A stretch of 64,000 nucleotides of DNA from Membranihabitans maritimus (GCF_021729145.1 NZ_JAJSLW010000021.1:1-64000), one strand, 5' to 3'; shown: positions 25,349 to 37,582, counted from the stretch's first letter. Numbers and translations are program-made. The notes: generated by a model from the letters alone, not told the origin.

Positions 25349-26701
25349 ATGAAAAAATACATACTACTTTTATTACTAACTATACTCTTCACTACCAGCT
25401 GCACTGATTATCTCAAGGAAAAACCGGAGAAAAGCCTTGTAGTACCTAAAACAATGGAAGACCTGGACAGGTTGACGAACAATATACAAGTGTTTAATAT
25501 ATCTCAGCCAGGGGTTGGAATTTTGACATCTGACGATTTGATGACTACAGATGAAGGATGGTCAGGGTTAAGTTCTTATGTAGAAAGGAATGCCTACATT
25601 TGGGATTATTCAAAAGGATTAGAAAATGTAGGTGAATGGATTATTGACTTCAGAAGGGTATATTACGCCAATATTGTGTTGGAGGAACTCGAACTACACC
25701 ATATTGACAAAAAAGGTACAATGATCTATAATATGATCCGAGGAAGGGCTTTGTTTTACAGGGCTATGGCGTATTTTAATCTTGTTTCGTTATTTGCTCA
25801 ACCTTATGAACAAGAAAAGGCCGGACAAATTCTCGGTCTTCCTTTGCGAGATACACCCAATATTGACAAACAGTATGCACGATCTTCCCTGGAAGATACA
25901 TATCAATTTATTTTAGAGGATTTGGAAACGGCAGTGGATCTTTTACCTGATGTAGCTTCATGGAAGAGTCAGCCTAGCCAAAGTGTAGCTCAGGCATTAT
26001 TGTCCCGAGTTTATTTGCAAATGGGAAATTTTACAAAAGCATTGGAATGGGTGGAAAAAGTAGCTTGGGATAACTATGAGTTATTGGATTTTAATTCGTT
26101 AGATAGTTTGGAACGGTACCCAATTCAATATCCGAATAAAGAGATTATGTATTATGGGGTAGCAGCGAACTATAGATTTCAAGATAATGAGTTGATATTT
26201 ATTCGTCCGGAGTTAATCGACCAATATTCGAAATTTGATTTAAGACGGTCTTTATTTTTTACAGAGAATGAAGATGGTTATTTCAATTATCGAGGTAGCT
26301 ATTTAGGTGAGGATGATATTTTTGGAGGGATTAGCCTGAATGAATTATACCTAATTCGCAGTGAATGTCTGGTTCGGAAAGAATCGGTGGAAGAAGGGCT
26401 TTCTTACCTTAATGAATTATTGGAAAAGCGCTATAGAAACGGGAGTTATAAACCGTACTCCGGTTTATCTAAGGAAGAGGCATTGGATCGGGTCTTGGAG
26501 GAGCGAAGAAAGGAACTAGTTTTTCGTATTACCAGATGGTTGGATTTGCGTCGTTTGAATAGAGAACCTGGGCATGAAGTTACTATCATACGTATGGTAA
26601 ATGATCAGACATATCAATTATTACCGCATTCCAATGGATATGTATTTCCTATCCCGGTAGACGAGATAAACCTTACGGGAATTCAGCAGAACCCCTTATA
26701 A
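25349..26701 (+). CDS. SusD/RagB family nutrient-binding outer-membrane lipoprotein
   Basis: 450 aa from ATG 25349, chosen because it gives a lipoprotein signal (MKKYILLLLLTILFTTSC, lipidated Cys at 18); an upstream in-frame ATG at 25271 would add an unlikely 26 residues. TPR-like helices with 'IRGRALFYRAMAYFNLV', and the C-terminal 'EERRKELVFRITRWLDLRRL' motif typical of SusD. Surface partner of the SusC protein upstream. Its coding sequence is AT-rich, in contrast to the GC-rich TlpA and SusC genes. Confidence 0.9.
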   Translation: MKKYILLLLLTILFTTSCTDYLKEKPEKSLVVPKTMEDLDRLTNNIQVFNISQPGVGILTSDDLMTTDEGWSGLSSYVERNAYIWDYSKGLENVGEWIIDFRRVYYANIVLEELELHHIDKKGTMIYNMIRGRALFYRAMAYFNLVSLFAQPYEQEKAGQILGLPLRDTPNIDKQYARSSLEDTYQFILEDLETAVDLLPDVASWKSQPSQSVAQALLSRVYLQMGNFTKALEWVEKVAWDNYELLDFNSLDSLERYPIQYPNKEIMYYGVAANYRFQDNELIFIRPELIDQYSKFDLRRSLFFTENEDGYFNYRGSYLGEDDIFGGISLNELYLIRSECLVRKESVEEGLSYLNELLEKRYRNGSYKPYSGLSKEEALDRVLEERRKELVFRITRWLDLRRLNREPGHEVTIIRMVNDQTYQLLPHSNGYVFPIPVDEINLTGIQQNPL

Positions 26702-26735
26702 AAAAGAGAGACCACCTTTTAAGTGGTCTCTTGAT
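26699..26735 (-). terminator. terminator between susD and the convergent small gene
   Basis: 9-bp stem AGAGACCAC/GTGGTCTCT (26707-26715 and 26723-26731) with a 7-nt loop; on the minus strand it is followed by a run of T. It stops the minus gene and may also act on susD. Confidence 0.8.
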
Positions 26736-26743
26736 TAAATGGG

Positions 26744-27007
26744 TTAATTGAGTTCAAATTCACCCTCTTCTAAAGGTGCTGATTCAATGTCAGGTTCAAC
26801 ATAAGTGCAGGTTTCAGATGGAGAAAATCGACATTGATAATCGACCGTGTCGGTCTTTATCCAATTTTGTCCTCCGTCCTGGGTGGCATACCCTACCTGG
26901 ACTTCCCTCGGCGTAAACGCCAGTGCTAGTGTGACGGCCACAGCGGCGGCCAGTGCGGGCAGGTGTTTCACTGCCGGTTTGAATTGAAAAAAATTTTGTA
27001 TATTCAT
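26744..27007 (-). CDS. small exported protein, DUF6520-like
   Basis: 87 aa. Hydrophobic export signal around residues 15-32 (LPALAAAVAVTLALAF), then a short mature part with two cysteines (YQCRF, ETCTY) and an acidic tail. This resembles the small DUF6520-type proteins of Bacteroidota, whose mature part also holds a Cys pair. Role unknown. It is convergent with susD and ends in the shared terminator. Confidence 0.55.
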   Translation of the reverse strand: MNIQNFFQFKPAVKHLPALAAAVAVTLALAFTPREVQVGYATQDGGQNWIKTDTVDYQCRFSPSETCTYVEPDIESAPLEEGEFELN

Positions 27008-28040
27008 AATACATTTTTTTGTGCAGCTCCGGTCCGCTGTGATATCATTACTGGCAGGCCGGAACTGCGGTTTTAAAAATTATGAACTTGAGCTCAAATT
27101 CGGTTTCAGGATCCTCATACCCGGGACATTTTGACGGGGCGACTTTGAGATGACAGGAAATACGCAACCTATTTCAATAAGCGAACGTAACCATAGCTAT
27201 GGCAACGCCAGGTCATGGTAATAAGGGGCATTCCCCGCACAGAAAGTCACCAACATCAACAGTTCTGGGTAGTATATCTTGGTTCCGGGCTATACATACT
27301 TTTTCCCGGAATGGATTCGTTATAAAAAAGCGGTGCCCCGGACACCAAAATATGCCTGGCGTCCAACAACAGGCACCACCTTTTGAATGCAAAATGCACT
27401 CGGTTTGATTCTTGAATGTTTAACGTTTAGAAAATGGTCATAAGGGCGAACACCCCTTACCCGGGACATCAATAGACCGGTATGCAATGCTTCCGGCAGA
27501 CATACTGAGCCTGTTACTATCAATAATAGGAAAATCCGTGAACGAACGGTGAAATGTTTTAGAATCAAGATTGTTTTCATCTCATTTTGTTTTTTATCGC
27601 TATAAATCACCCTCAGATAGACACCCATCTGATGATAGTAGTAATCGTAAAAAACAAACCGAAATACCTATTGCAATTCTCAACTCATCCTGCTAAAAGA
27701 ATAGTATCACTAAATTAAACTTTTTCTATAAAAAATCAAAATATTCTGTATTTTTTTCTAAAAATTTCTTTTATTGGTTCCGGATATCACCCTATCATCT
27801 AATATTATTACTCAAAAAGAACGTCAGGCATTAAAAGAAATATCACAATATTATTTCAATTTTAACCCAATAAATAAATATTACACTTAAATTAAGTCAC
27901 ATATAAAATTTATAGAAATAAAAATTAATTAACATAAAATTTTATTCTTACTCTATACACCCCCTTTATTATCTATTTATAAAAATAATCGAACAAACAA
28001 AACGCATTCACCACACTCCTTTACAATCCAGGTTGGACTC
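27008..28040. other. long non-coding gap, about 1 kb
   Basis: No convincing gene. A minus-strand frame (27320-27580) begins with a signal-peptide-like stretch (MKTILILKHFTVRSRIFLLL) of the type found at the start of SusC proteins but has no recognisable continuation, so it may be a relic. From 27650 to 28020 the sequence is extremely AT-rich. Confidence 0.4.
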
Positions 28041-28680
28041 CCAACTAACCAACTACCCGACTAACAGACTACCCAACTACCCGACTACCCCACTACCAGA
28101 CTAACCAACTACCCGACTAACCTACTATCCTACTAACAGACTACCCGACTACCAGACTACCCGACTACCCGACTAACCTACTATCCTACTAACAGACTAC
28201 CCGACTACCCAACTATCCTACTACCCGACTACCCAACTATCCGACTATCCTACTATCCGACTACCCGACTACCCAACTAACAGACTACCCAACTACCCGA
28301 CTACCCCACTACCAGACTAACCAACTACCCGACTAACCAACTATCCAACTAACAGACTACCCTACTACCAGACTACCCGACTACCCGACTATCCGACTAC
28401 CCAACTAACAGACTACCCCACTACCCGACTACCAGACTAACCAACTAACCAACTATCCAACTACCCGACTATCCAACTACCTAACTATCCGACTACCCAA
28501 CTAACAGACTACCCGACTACCAGACTACCAGACTAACCAACTATCCAACTAACAGACTACCCCACTACCAGACTAACCAACTAACAGACTACCCCACTAC
28601 CAGACTAACCAACTAACAGACTACCCCACTACCCGACTACCCAACTACCCGACTACCCGACTATCCAACTACCCGACTAA
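28041..28680. repeat. 80-unit octanucleotide tandem array, consensus CCNACTAN
   Basis: 640 bp that divides into 80 units of exactly 8 bp without one insertion or deletion. Each unit is a three-base prefix (CCA, CCG, CCC, CCT or CAG; CTA once) + ACTA + A, C or T. The ACTA core never changes; only positions 2, 3 and 8 vary. Higher-order copies exist, for example a 32-bp block (CAGACTAC CCCACTAC CAGACTAA CCAACTAA) in near-tandem copies at the right end. TAA/TAG triplets make it non-coding in all frames. It ends about 80 bp before the next gene. Confidence 0.95.
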
Positions 28681-28761
28681 CTACCTATCTTCTTTCCTCC
28701 TTTCCCAAAATTTTGATATTTTGCACCCTGAGATTGAAAGACCTAAAAACCGAAAAGGAAT

Positions 28762-29709
28762 ATGAACCGCCGAAATTTTATATCAACGTCTGCCGGTGCC
28801 GGCATTGCTACTTTGACAACACAAAAAGTGGTTTCCGAATCCACATCGGGAACGTTGACAAAAAGATACCAGGGAGGCAAAAGCCCCTGGCCCATCTGCC
28901 TTGACACTGCTACAATACGTACTGCTGGCAGCCTGGAAAAGAAAGTTGACATAGCCATCCAAGCCGGATATGATGCCATCGAACCCTGGGATGGGGAATT
29001 AGCGGAATTTGAAAAAAATGGTGGCAATCTAAAAGAATTAGGACAAAAAATCCGTGATAACGGCCTTTTTGTTCCCAGCATGATTGGACTTTGGGGCTGT
29101 ATACCCCAAAATGAGGAGGCTTTTCAACAATCTCTCCAAGGAACAAGAAACCGCATGCGAATGGCCGCAGAAATTGGTTGTGGCCATGTGCAAGCCATTC
29201 CCAATGAAGTAGGGGAAAACTATGATCATGGTTTTGTTACTTCATGTTACCGCCGGTTACTGGAAATAGGTATAGAGGAATACGATATAATTCCATCCCT
29301 TGTTTTTGTCAAAATGTTCCCACTCAAAACATTGGGCCAGGCCGTGGCAGTAGCATTGGATGCAGATCATCCGGATGCGAAAGTCATCCCTGATGTTTAC
29401 CATATGTATATTAGCAAAGGCGGGTTCAATGGATTGAAAAAACTGGATGGAAGCATGATTTCCATTTTCCAGTTTAACGATGCCCCCGGCGGAATGGAAA
29501 TTGATCAAATGCAAGACAAGCACAGGGTCTACCCCGGGGATGGTATCCTTCCATTACCGGAAATCTTAAGCGACCTGAAAGATACGGGATTTAACGGGTG
29601 TGTATCCCTGGAACTCTACAACCCCGAATACCACAAGCAGGATTTACTACAGGTAGCTAAAACAGGTTTGAAAAAAACATTGGCCGTCATTGAAAAAGCA
29701 AAGGTATAA
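28762..29709 (+). CDS. sugar phosphate isomerase/epimerase-like TIM-barrel protein with Tat signal
   Basis: 315 aa. N-terminal NRRNFIS matches a twin-arginine signal. The rest is an AP-endonuclease-2/xylose-isomerase-like TIM barrel: 'AGYDAIEPWDGELAEFEKNG' (strand with a conserved Glu), HVQAIPNEVG, DVYHMYISKGG (metal-ligand Asp-x-x-His type), FQFNDAP and a last SLELYNPEYHKQ with Glu. Family members isomerise or epimerise sugars; substrate unknown. The N-terminal signal implies a periplasmic or membrane-side role. A TATTTTGC element lies upstream. Confidence 0.8.
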   Translation: MNRRNFISTSAGAGIATLTTQKVVSESTSGTLTKRYQGGKSPWPICLDTATIRTAGSLEKKVDIAIQAGYDAIEPWDGELAEFEKNGGNLKELGQKIRDNGLFVPSMIGLWGCIPQNEEAFQQSLQGTRNRMRMAAEIGCGHVQAIPNEVGENYDHGFVTSCYRRLLEIGIEEYDIIPSLVFVKMFPLKTLGQAVAVALDADHPDAKVIPDVYHMYISKGGFNGLKKLDGSMISIFQFNDAPGGMEIDQMQDKHRVYPGDGILPLPEILSDLKDTGFNGCVSLELYNPEYHKQDLLQVAKTGLKKTLAVIEKAKV

Positions 29710-29849
29710 AATATAATACCCTGATAGAAGCAGACCTTGCCGACCATCGGGAAAAAGCCAATTTCACTTTAAAAGTTTCCGGTCGACTGTTTACCAGGCA
29801 GCCGAGTTTTTACTTCTTTTGACCGGCAGGGATTATTTTCTCGATTAAA

Positions 29850-30020
29850 CCCGAAATTGAATACCCATAAAAAATAATGGCCCCATTGGGATGCCCTTCC
29901 CAAGGAATCCATTGGAATGGTATAAAGCTAAAAGAGCAAATAAAATCGCGGTTATGGTCGCGAAGGACCGTGGGAGCGTTCGCTCCTGACAATTCAAGGA
30001 AAGATCGTCCGGTCCTTTCC
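29850..30020 (+). repeat. dispersed direct repeat, copy 1
   Basis: About 171 bp, starting CCCGAAATTGAATACCCATA, closely matching 34941-35118 in the same orientation, with a few substitutions and a short indel. Includes GGCCCCATTGGG and CGCTCCTGAC palindromic pieces. It fills the gap between the TIM-barrel gene and gyrB. No coding potential. Confidence 0.9.
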
Positions 30021-30109
30021 ATCAAACAGCCCTGGCACGATTAATTATAAATCAATTATTTATAATCAACCGTTGCCATTATTCAGGATCTTGTCATGAA
30101 TACTGTGGG

Positions 30110-32068
<1,959 letters not shown>

Positions 32069-32081
32069 TTAAATCAGCGTA

Positions 32082-32089
32082 CAAAGATA
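32082..32089 (-). promoter_or_regulatory. gyrB promoter -7 element
   Basis: TATCTTTG on the minus strand, a full match to TAnnTTTG, about 26 bases before the gyrB ATG. A -33 element was not identified. Confidence 0.65.
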
Positions 32090-32199
32090 CGATTTTTAAT
32101 TGAGTTTACCCACAGAATTCCTTGCTTATCAACTCTCAATTATTGGCAATGGACAGACAACCTAACACATAATTCAGTGGGTGGCTATCAGTATTTATT

Positions 32200-32367
32200 T
32201 TAACGTAAGTTCGACAGAGAGAATAAGAGCCCTGAAGGGGCGAAATATTACTAACCCTGGGTGCCAACCCAGGGTGGAAAACAAGTTGAACCGTCGATTC
32301 TGGCATTGATTTTTTGCTTTTTTCGCAAAAATAATGACAGAATCAATTATTCGTCGAACTCACGTCA
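32200..32367. mobile_element. MITE-like element, copy 1
   Basis: 168 bp bounded by 16-bp inverted ends TTAACGTAAGTTCGAC and GTCGAACTCACGTCAA. The interior holds the hairpin ACCCTGGGTGCCAACCCAGGGT-like stem (ACCCTGGGT/ACCCAGGGT) and TTCTGGCATTGATTTT. The same ends and interior words occur at 44695-44906. No transposase inside, so it would need an enzyme in trans. Confidence 0.8.
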
Positions 32368-32847
32368 ATACAAGGAAAAATGTCTCCCAATGGTGCAGTG
32401 CTAAAGTATTCTGACGGTAACTAGACTAGCATACTTTCGCTAAAGAGTCTATGAATCGGGGAGCTAGTGAAAGCTATACGTAAAGCGATCCCTGAGCCAA
32501 ACCATAAACCTGAGAAGGATTAGCCACGAATTTCACGCATGGAAATCATAGGTTGATTTCCCGTAGGTCGGGCATATATGATCTGTATCAAATAGACAAC
32601 GCAAAAAGAGGTTTTAGTCTTTCAGGTGGAAGAACCTTGCTTGCATTGCCAAGTGCATTGGAGAAGGGGCTTACACCTTTGAATCATACTGTGACCCTTC
32701 CAGGGTCAGGCATAAAGCTAAATGATGCTAACCTATTCAGACCCCCTCCGGGGTCTTTGGATATGGGGTAAGCAGAAAAGGGGGTAGGTAGTTGGTAAAA
32801 ATTTGTAGTCTACTCCGGGTTACGTCACAGCACAGGGTTGAATCCAT
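32368..32847. other. non-coding gap beside gyrB
   Basis: About 480 bp between the MITE-like element and the sod terminator. A plus-strand frame at 32553-32771 has no coding features. Contains small palindromes (CCCTTCCAGGGTC, CCCCTCCGGGG) of the style seen in the susC-susD gap. I see nothing else. Confidence 0.45.
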
Positions 32848-32886
32848 AAAAAAAGGCTACCCTACATTAAATAGGGTAACCTTTTT
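32848..32886 (-). terminator. terminator downstream of sod
   Basis: Stem AAAAGGcTACCCTA with TAGGGTAaCCTTTT around a short AT loop; on the minus strand it ends in a run of T. About 78 bp after the sod stop codon. Confidence 0.8.
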
Positions 32887-32963
32887 CAATATTTTCTAAC
32901 AGTGCAGGATACCATTGTAAATCCCCCATACAGGAAATGTAAATCCCTATCTGCACGAATTAA

Positions 32964-33572
32964 TTACTTATTTTCAGCGTAGTTTTCCGCTACTTTGTCC
33001 CAATTAATTACATTGAAAAATGCTTCAATGTAATCGGGTCTTCTGTTTTGATAGTTTAGGTAGTATGCGTGCTCCCATACATCGATTCCCAAAATAGGGG
33101 TACCACTGCATTCAGTACCGGGCATCAACGGATTATCCTGATTGGGAGTGGAACATACACTCACTTTACCTCCTTCCTCTACACACAACCATGCCCATCC
33201 CGAACCAAACCGGGTAGCAGCTGCCTTACTAAAAGCCTCTTTGAATTTATCAAAGCTACCAAATGCATCATCGATTGCACTTGCTAATTCCCCACTTGGG
33301 CTTCCGCCACCATCAGGGGAGAGGATTTCCCAAAAAAGAGCGTGATTATAAAAACCACCGCCATTATTTCGCACAGCAGAAGATAACTTATCCACCTTTC
33401 CCAAAATGTCTTCTATTGAAGCATTTTCCAGGTCCGTACCTTCTATGGCTGCATTTAGTTTACTGGTATATCCCGCATGATGTTTGTCATGGTGTATTTC
33501 CATAGTACGGGCATCAATATGTGGTTCTAACGCATCAAATGCATAGGGTAAATCTGGAAGTTTGAAAGCCAT
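32964..33572 (-). CDS. sodA: superoxide dismutase, Fe/Mn family (probably Mn)
   Basis: 202 aa, normal length. Metal ligands are visible: first His in [11 protein letters not shown], second in [11 protein letters not shown], and D-x3-H in [20 protein letters not shown]. The glutamine of '[11 protein letters not shown]' comes from the C-terminal domain, the manganese-type arrangement; cambialistic use cannot be excluded. No signal peptide, so cytoplasmic. It removes superoxide. Stand-alone gene with its own terminator. Confidence 0.92.
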   Translation of the reverse strand: MAFKLPDLPYAFDALEPHIDARTMEIHHDKHHAGYTSKLNAAIEGTDLENASIEDILGKVDKLSSAVRNNGGGFYNHALFWEILSPDGGGSPSGELASAIDDAFGSFDKFKEAFSKAAATRFGSGWAWLCVEEGGKVSVCSTPNQDNPLMPGTECSGTPILGIDVWEHAYYLNYQNRRPDYIEAFFNVINWDKVAENYAENK

Positions 33573-33847
33573 AGTTTTACTTTTTTAATGATTAATGATT
33601 TGTTTGATAATTATAATGAAATATATCTCTAAATGTTTTAACAGAATGCAATTAAAATTTATTATTCTGAAAAAACCAAATTATTGGGAAAAAAGTTAAA
33701 ATACGGGAGGATTTGGACACAAAACCTCAAATTACAGGACAAAAAGCATCCTGGTCCCGACAAATAAGTAACAATCAAACCGATGATAAGGTCACTAATT
33801 ATCAATGGTCCAATCCGGCAGATGGCCTCCGCTCTATAGTTGTAGTA

Positions 33848-34573
33848 TTATTGTTCCAGATATTCATTAGCCCAGATCAAATCCTCTTCCGTATCAATTC
33901 CAATGGTCAGGTCTTTGGCGTCAAGCATTTTGAATTTCATGCCCATCTCCAGGATCCGCAGCGCTTCTATTACTTCAAGCTTTTCCAGTGGCGTGGGTTT
34001 TTGTTTTGAAAACCGGACAAGGGCATCTTTACGGAAAGCATAGATACCAATATGCCTATAGGTAGGAAAATCAGTTTGTTCTCTTCGAAAAGGGATATTC
34101 GAGCGACTAAAATACAGTGCATAATCTTCGAGACTACTGACCACTTTCACATAATTGGGATTCCTTCGTTCCATTTCTTTGTTGATCTCGTGGCGGAGTG
34201 AAATCACATCAATTTTTCGATCTTGGTCTTCCTCAAATTCTATAATAATGGATTGAATATCCGCTTTTTTGAGAAATGGCTCGTCCCCCTGTACGTTGAT
34301 GACAATATCGGCATCAAATTCCTCTGAAAATTCAGCTATCCGGTCAGTTCCACATATGTGTTTTTGCCGGCTTTTATAGACTTTGCACCTGCCTTCTAAT
34401 TCCTTTGAAATTTCGTCGGAATCCGTAACCACAACAACTTCATCAAATATTTCCATAGCTTTTGTGTTTTCCACGGTACAAGAGATCACGGTTTGTCCAC
34501 CCAGGTTAGCCATCAGCTTGCCAGGCAACCGTGTCGATTGATACCGTGCGGGAATGGCGGCAATGATTTTCAT
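33848..34573 (-). CDS. kdsB: 3-deoxy-manno-octulosonate cytidylyltransferase (CMP-KDO synthetase)
   Basis: 241 aa from the ATG at 34573, which gives the standard N-terminus MKIIAAIPARYQSTRLPGK with the nucleotide-binding motif; the longer frame adds 11 unlikely residues. Also HICGTDRIAE and VINVQGDEPF, both family signatures with the metal-binding Asp. Activates KDO with CTP for lipopolysaccharide core synthesis, in the cytoplasm. The 275 bp between it and sod show nothing notable. Confidence 0.92.
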   Translation of the reverse strand: MKIIAAIPARYQSTRLPGKLMANLGGQTVISCTVENTKAMEIFDEVVVVTDSDEISKELEGRCKVYKSRQKHICGTDRIAEFSEEFDADIVINVQGDEPFLKKADIQSIIIEFEEDQDRKIDVISLRHEINKEMERRNPNYVKVVSSLEDYALYFSRSNIPFRREQTDFPTYRHIGIYAFRKDALVRFSKQKPTPLEKLEVIEALRILEMGMKFKMLDAKDLTIGIDTEEDLIWANEYLEQ

Positions 34574-34940
34574 CTGTTTACATTTTATCACTTTACAAAT
34601 ACACAAAAATGCGTTTAAATTTTATATTTGGTTCACGTGTAAACGGTTTTTTACTCAATTCTCCAATTGGAAAATATAATAGTGGTATCGATTGTATTCC
34701 TCCATTAATCATTTTCGGGCACTTATCGAATATGATAAAACCACTTACGTTGTTTACTTCATAAAGGTATTAAACACTAAAGAATCTAAGAAACTTCAAA
34801 AATCACCTATACCAACTTTGATATTTGCAACCTTTGTATGTCTTACCGGAACAAAATGCTAGATCCGTAATTGCTCATCAATATTACTTTGAAGAGTTTT
34901 AATGGGATCAACCCCGACAAGCACAGAACAACATCTTTAC
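34574..34940. other. non-coding gap upstream of kdsB
   Basis: About 370 bp, AT-rich, no open frame of note. It contains the start region of kdsB and leads into the dispersed repeat at 34941. No promoter with a full TAnnTTTG match found. Confidence 0.4.
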
Positions 34941-35118
34941 CCCGAAATTGAATACCCATAAAAAATATTGGCCCCATTGGGCTGCCCTTCCCAAGGAATC
35001 CATTGGAATGGCATAAGGCTAAAAGAGCTAACAAAATTAAGGTTCTTGTCAGGTCGCGAAGGACTCCTGGGAGAGTCCGCTCCTGACAACTTAAGGAAAG
35101 ATCGTCAGGTCAGTCCTG
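34941..35118 (+). repeat. dispersed direct repeat, copy 2
   Basis: Second copy of the 29850-30020 element, same orientation, starting CCCGAAATTGAATACCCATA and ending near GATCGTCAGGTCAGTCC. It contains the internal GTCAGG...CCTGAC pairs. It lies 165 bp before fumC. Confidence 0.9.
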
Positions 35119-35246
35119 GCATATATCGTCATTATCCTCCCGAAAGCCTTTCCCGCGGGGATCACTTTGTAGCGGGATTATCATGAATAAAGCGGGTTAA
35201 AATTCTATTCTAAAAGTTTCCAGTATGTGCTTTTACTTTTTCTCAG

Positions 35247-35254
35247 TATTTTCG
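35247..35254 (+). promoter_or_regulatory. possible fumC promoter -7 element
   Basis: TATTTTCG, seven of eight positions of TAnnTTTG, 28 bp before the fumC ATG. Spacing to the gene is like that at gyrB. Confidence 0.4.
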
Positions 35255-35282
35255 CATTTTAGTCAATCACATAAATTAAAAA

Positions 35283-36665
35283 ATGGCATACAGAAAAGAA
35301 AAAGACAGTATAGGATATATAGATGTTCCTGCAGATAAATATTGGGGTGCCCAGACCCAACGATCCACACAAAATTTTAAAATTGGAGGTCAAATAATCC
35401 CTTTGGAAGTCATTCGCGGATTTGCTATTCTCAAGAAGGCAGCTGCAGCTACAAATCAACAGTTGGGGGTACTATCGAAAGATAAGTCAGCCCTTATTGC
35501 CCAGGTGGCGGATGAAATTCTGGAAGGAAAACTGGATGACCAATTCCCTCTGGTCGTATGGCAAACCGGCTCAGGCACTCAATCCAATATGAACGTAAAC
35601 GAAGTAATAGCCAATAGGGGACATGTGTTACAAGGTGGTTCTCTGGAAGATTCTGAAAAAGTATTACATCCCAACGATGATGTCAATAAATCCCAATCAT
35701 CAAATGATACTTTCCCCACCGCTATGCATATAGCCGCCTATCAAAAAGTAGTGGAGAAAGTAATTCCTGCAATGGAAGAATTGAAAGCAGTGCTTGACAA
35801 AAAGTCAAAGGAATTCGCTGATGTTGTAAAAATCGGCCGCACACACTTTATGGATGCAACACCCGTGACTATGGGGCAGGAATTATCTGGCTATGTAAGT
35901 CAACTCGACCACGGCATACAAGCGTTGAAAAATACATTAGATCATTTGTCGGAATTAGCTTTGGGGGGAACTGCCGTGGGCACCGGGCTCAATACACCTG
36001 AGGGGTATGCTGAAGCCGTTGCTTCCCAAATCAGTACATTAACCAATCTTCCCTTCAAAACGGCAGAAAACAAATTTGAATCGCTGTCTGCCCACGATGC
36101 GATAGTGGAATCACATGGTGCTCTGAAAACAATAGCTGTTTCTCTCATGAAAATAGGAAATGATATCCGCATGTTGGCTTCGGGTCCCAGGAGTGGAATT
36201 GGAGAATACCTGATTCCGGCCAATGAACCGGGAAGTTCCATTATGCCGGGCAAAGTAAACCCTACACAGGCAGAAGCTCTTACGATGGCTATGGCTCAAG
36301 TATTGGGGAATGACATGACCGTAAGCGTATCGGGTATGAACGGACAATTCCAATTGAATGTTTTCAAGCCTGTAATGATCTATAACTTCCTCTGGTCAGC
36401 CGACCTCATAAGCGATTCTTGCGATAGTTTCCGCGTAAATTGTGCAGAGGGAATAGAACCCAACTACAAAAGGATACAACACAATTTGGAAAATTCCCTC
36501 ATGCTGGTCACGGCATTAAATACTAAGATTGGTTACGATAAAGCAGCTGAAATCGCCAAAAAAGCTTATAAAGAGGACTCTACATTGCGGGAAGCAGCTG
36601 TGGAACTGGGATATTTGACTTCAGAGCAATTCGACGAATGGGTCCGCCCGGAGGATATGGTTTGA
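35283..36665 (+). CDS. fumC: class II fumarate hydratase
   Basis: 460 aa, the usual size. It converts fumarate to malate in the TCA cycle. Signature [11 protein letters not shown] (about 317-327) with the catalytic loop serine, [10 protein letters not shown] near residue 97, [14 protein letters not shown] near 137 and '[16 protein letters not shown]' near 188. These distinguish it from aspartase by overall fit to FumC. Single gene with a long leader. Confidence 0.93.
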   Translation: MAYRKEKDSIGYIDVPADKYWGAQTQRSTQNFKIGGQIIPLEVIRGFAILKKAAAATNQQLGVLSKDKSALIAQVADEILEGKLDDQFPLVVWQTGSGTQSNMNVNEVIANRGHVLQGGSLEDSEKVLHPNDDVNKSQSSNDTFPTAMHIAAYQKVVEKVIPAMEELKAVLDKKSKEFADVVKIGRTHFMDATPVTMGQELSGYVSQLDHGIQALKNTLDHLSELALGGTAVGTGLNTPEGYAEAVASQISTLTNLPFKTAENKFESLSAHDAIVESHGALKTIAVSLMKIGNDIRMLASGPRSGIGEYLIPANEPGSSIMPGKVNPTQAEALTMAMAQVLGNDMTVSVSGMNGQFQLNVFKPVMIYNFLWSADLISDSCDSFRVNCAEGIEPNYKRIQHNLENSLMLVTALNTKIGYDKAAEIAKKAYKEDSTLREAAVELGYLTSEQFDEWVRPEDMV

Positions 36666-37001
36666 ATATAAGTACAAATAAGGAAAAGATCCAGGGAATC
36701 AGATGAAGGTATTGCATCCGGCTATAGGTATTGTACAATTCCAAAATGGGCTATTGGGGAAAAGTCTTTCGCATTGATAATTAAAGATTGTAAAATTATT
36801 TTGCCAATAAATATATAATCATTAAATTTAATATCAAGCGTTGGAGTTGAGTTGGCAAAACTCAATGGCGTTGCGGTCTACATTGAATCTTTTGCAATTC
36901 CGGTTCAATGAATTTGATATGAGTGAGTTAGGCCGTCTAAAATATATTGCGAAATAGTTCGGATTCTTTTCAAAATATAGTAAAAAATGAAAGGAAAATC
37001 T
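36666..37001. other. gap between fumC and the yceD-rpmF cluster
   Basis: About 335 bp. One small hairpin, TTGAGTT/AACTCAA near 36846-36863. Otherwise AT-rich spacer ending in the next promoter. Confidence 0.45.
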
Positions 37002-37009
37002 TATCTTTG
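37002..37009 (+). promoter_or_regulatory. promoter -7 element of the yceD-rpmF cluster
   Basis: TATCTTTG, full match to TAnnTTTG, 31 bp before the ATG at 37041. It lies inside a longer open frame beginning at 36987, which argues that 37041 and not 36987 is the true start. Confidence 0.65.
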
Positions 37010-37040
37010 CGCTCCTGAATCAACTAAAACGTTCTTTGTC

Positions 37041-37568
37041 ATGGAAGGCTGGTCAGAATTAATTTTGAAATTGCCGGGATTACCTATGGGCATAACTGAA
37101 ATTGAATCTGTTGTTACATCAGATTTTTTTACGTCATTTGACAATACTCCCATTCATAAAGCGGAGTACACAATAAAGGTGACATTTGACAAAAAACCCG
37201 GGTTGTATATCGCTATTATTGACGCCAATGGGTGGCATGGAGCTACCTGTGACCGTTGTCTGGAAGATATTCAATTACCCGGACATACTCAATATCAATA
37301 CTTTTTTAAAATAGGTGTTGATGAGAACTGGGAAGAAGATGAAGATGTCATTATGATCGATGAAGGCATGGTAGAATTGGACTTGAGACCGTATGTCTAT
37401 GAGGCCATTGTACTTTCCCTGCCCATTGTCAACACATATGATTGCTCATCAGATCCAGCCCCACCATGTGACGAAGATGTTTTGGATATATTGGAAGAGA
37501 CCCAATACGATTCGGAAAAAAAAGATCCCACATGGGATGTTTTGAAGAACATTAAATTTGAAGATTGA
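37041..37568 (+). CDS. YceD/DUF177 family protein
   Basis: 175 aa from ATG 37041 (see promoter). Members of this family lie directly upstream of rpmF, as here, and affect 23S rRNA maturation. Two Cys pairs are visible: 'GATCDRCLEDI' around residue 70 and 'DCSSDPAPPCDEDV' near 135, plus the acidic middle typical of the family. First gene of a tight run yceD-like, rpmF, ridA-like, trpS, FAH-like, metK, with spacers of 14, 7, -1, 5 and 11 bp. Confidence 0.8.
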   Translation: MEGWSELILKLPGLPMGITEIESVVTSDFFTSFDNTPIHKAEYTIKVTFDKKPGLYIAIIDANGWHGATCDRCLEDIQLPGHTQYQYFFKIGVDENWEEDEDVIMIDEGMVELDLRPYVYEAIVLSLPIVNTYDCSSDPAPPCDEDVLDILEETQYDSEKKDPTWDVLKNIKFED

Positions 37569-37582
37569 AAATTTAAACCGTT

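Noticed and set aside
27199-27408. 69-aa plus-strand ORF
   Set aside because: No ribosome-binding site, low-complexity translation and no recognisable motif.
28041-28680. CRISPR array
   Set aside because: The period is 8 bp with no spacers and no cas genes are nearby; it is an octanucleotide array.
32553-32771. 72-aa ORF beside gyrB
   Set aside because: Composed of palindromic intergenic words; no protein-like features.
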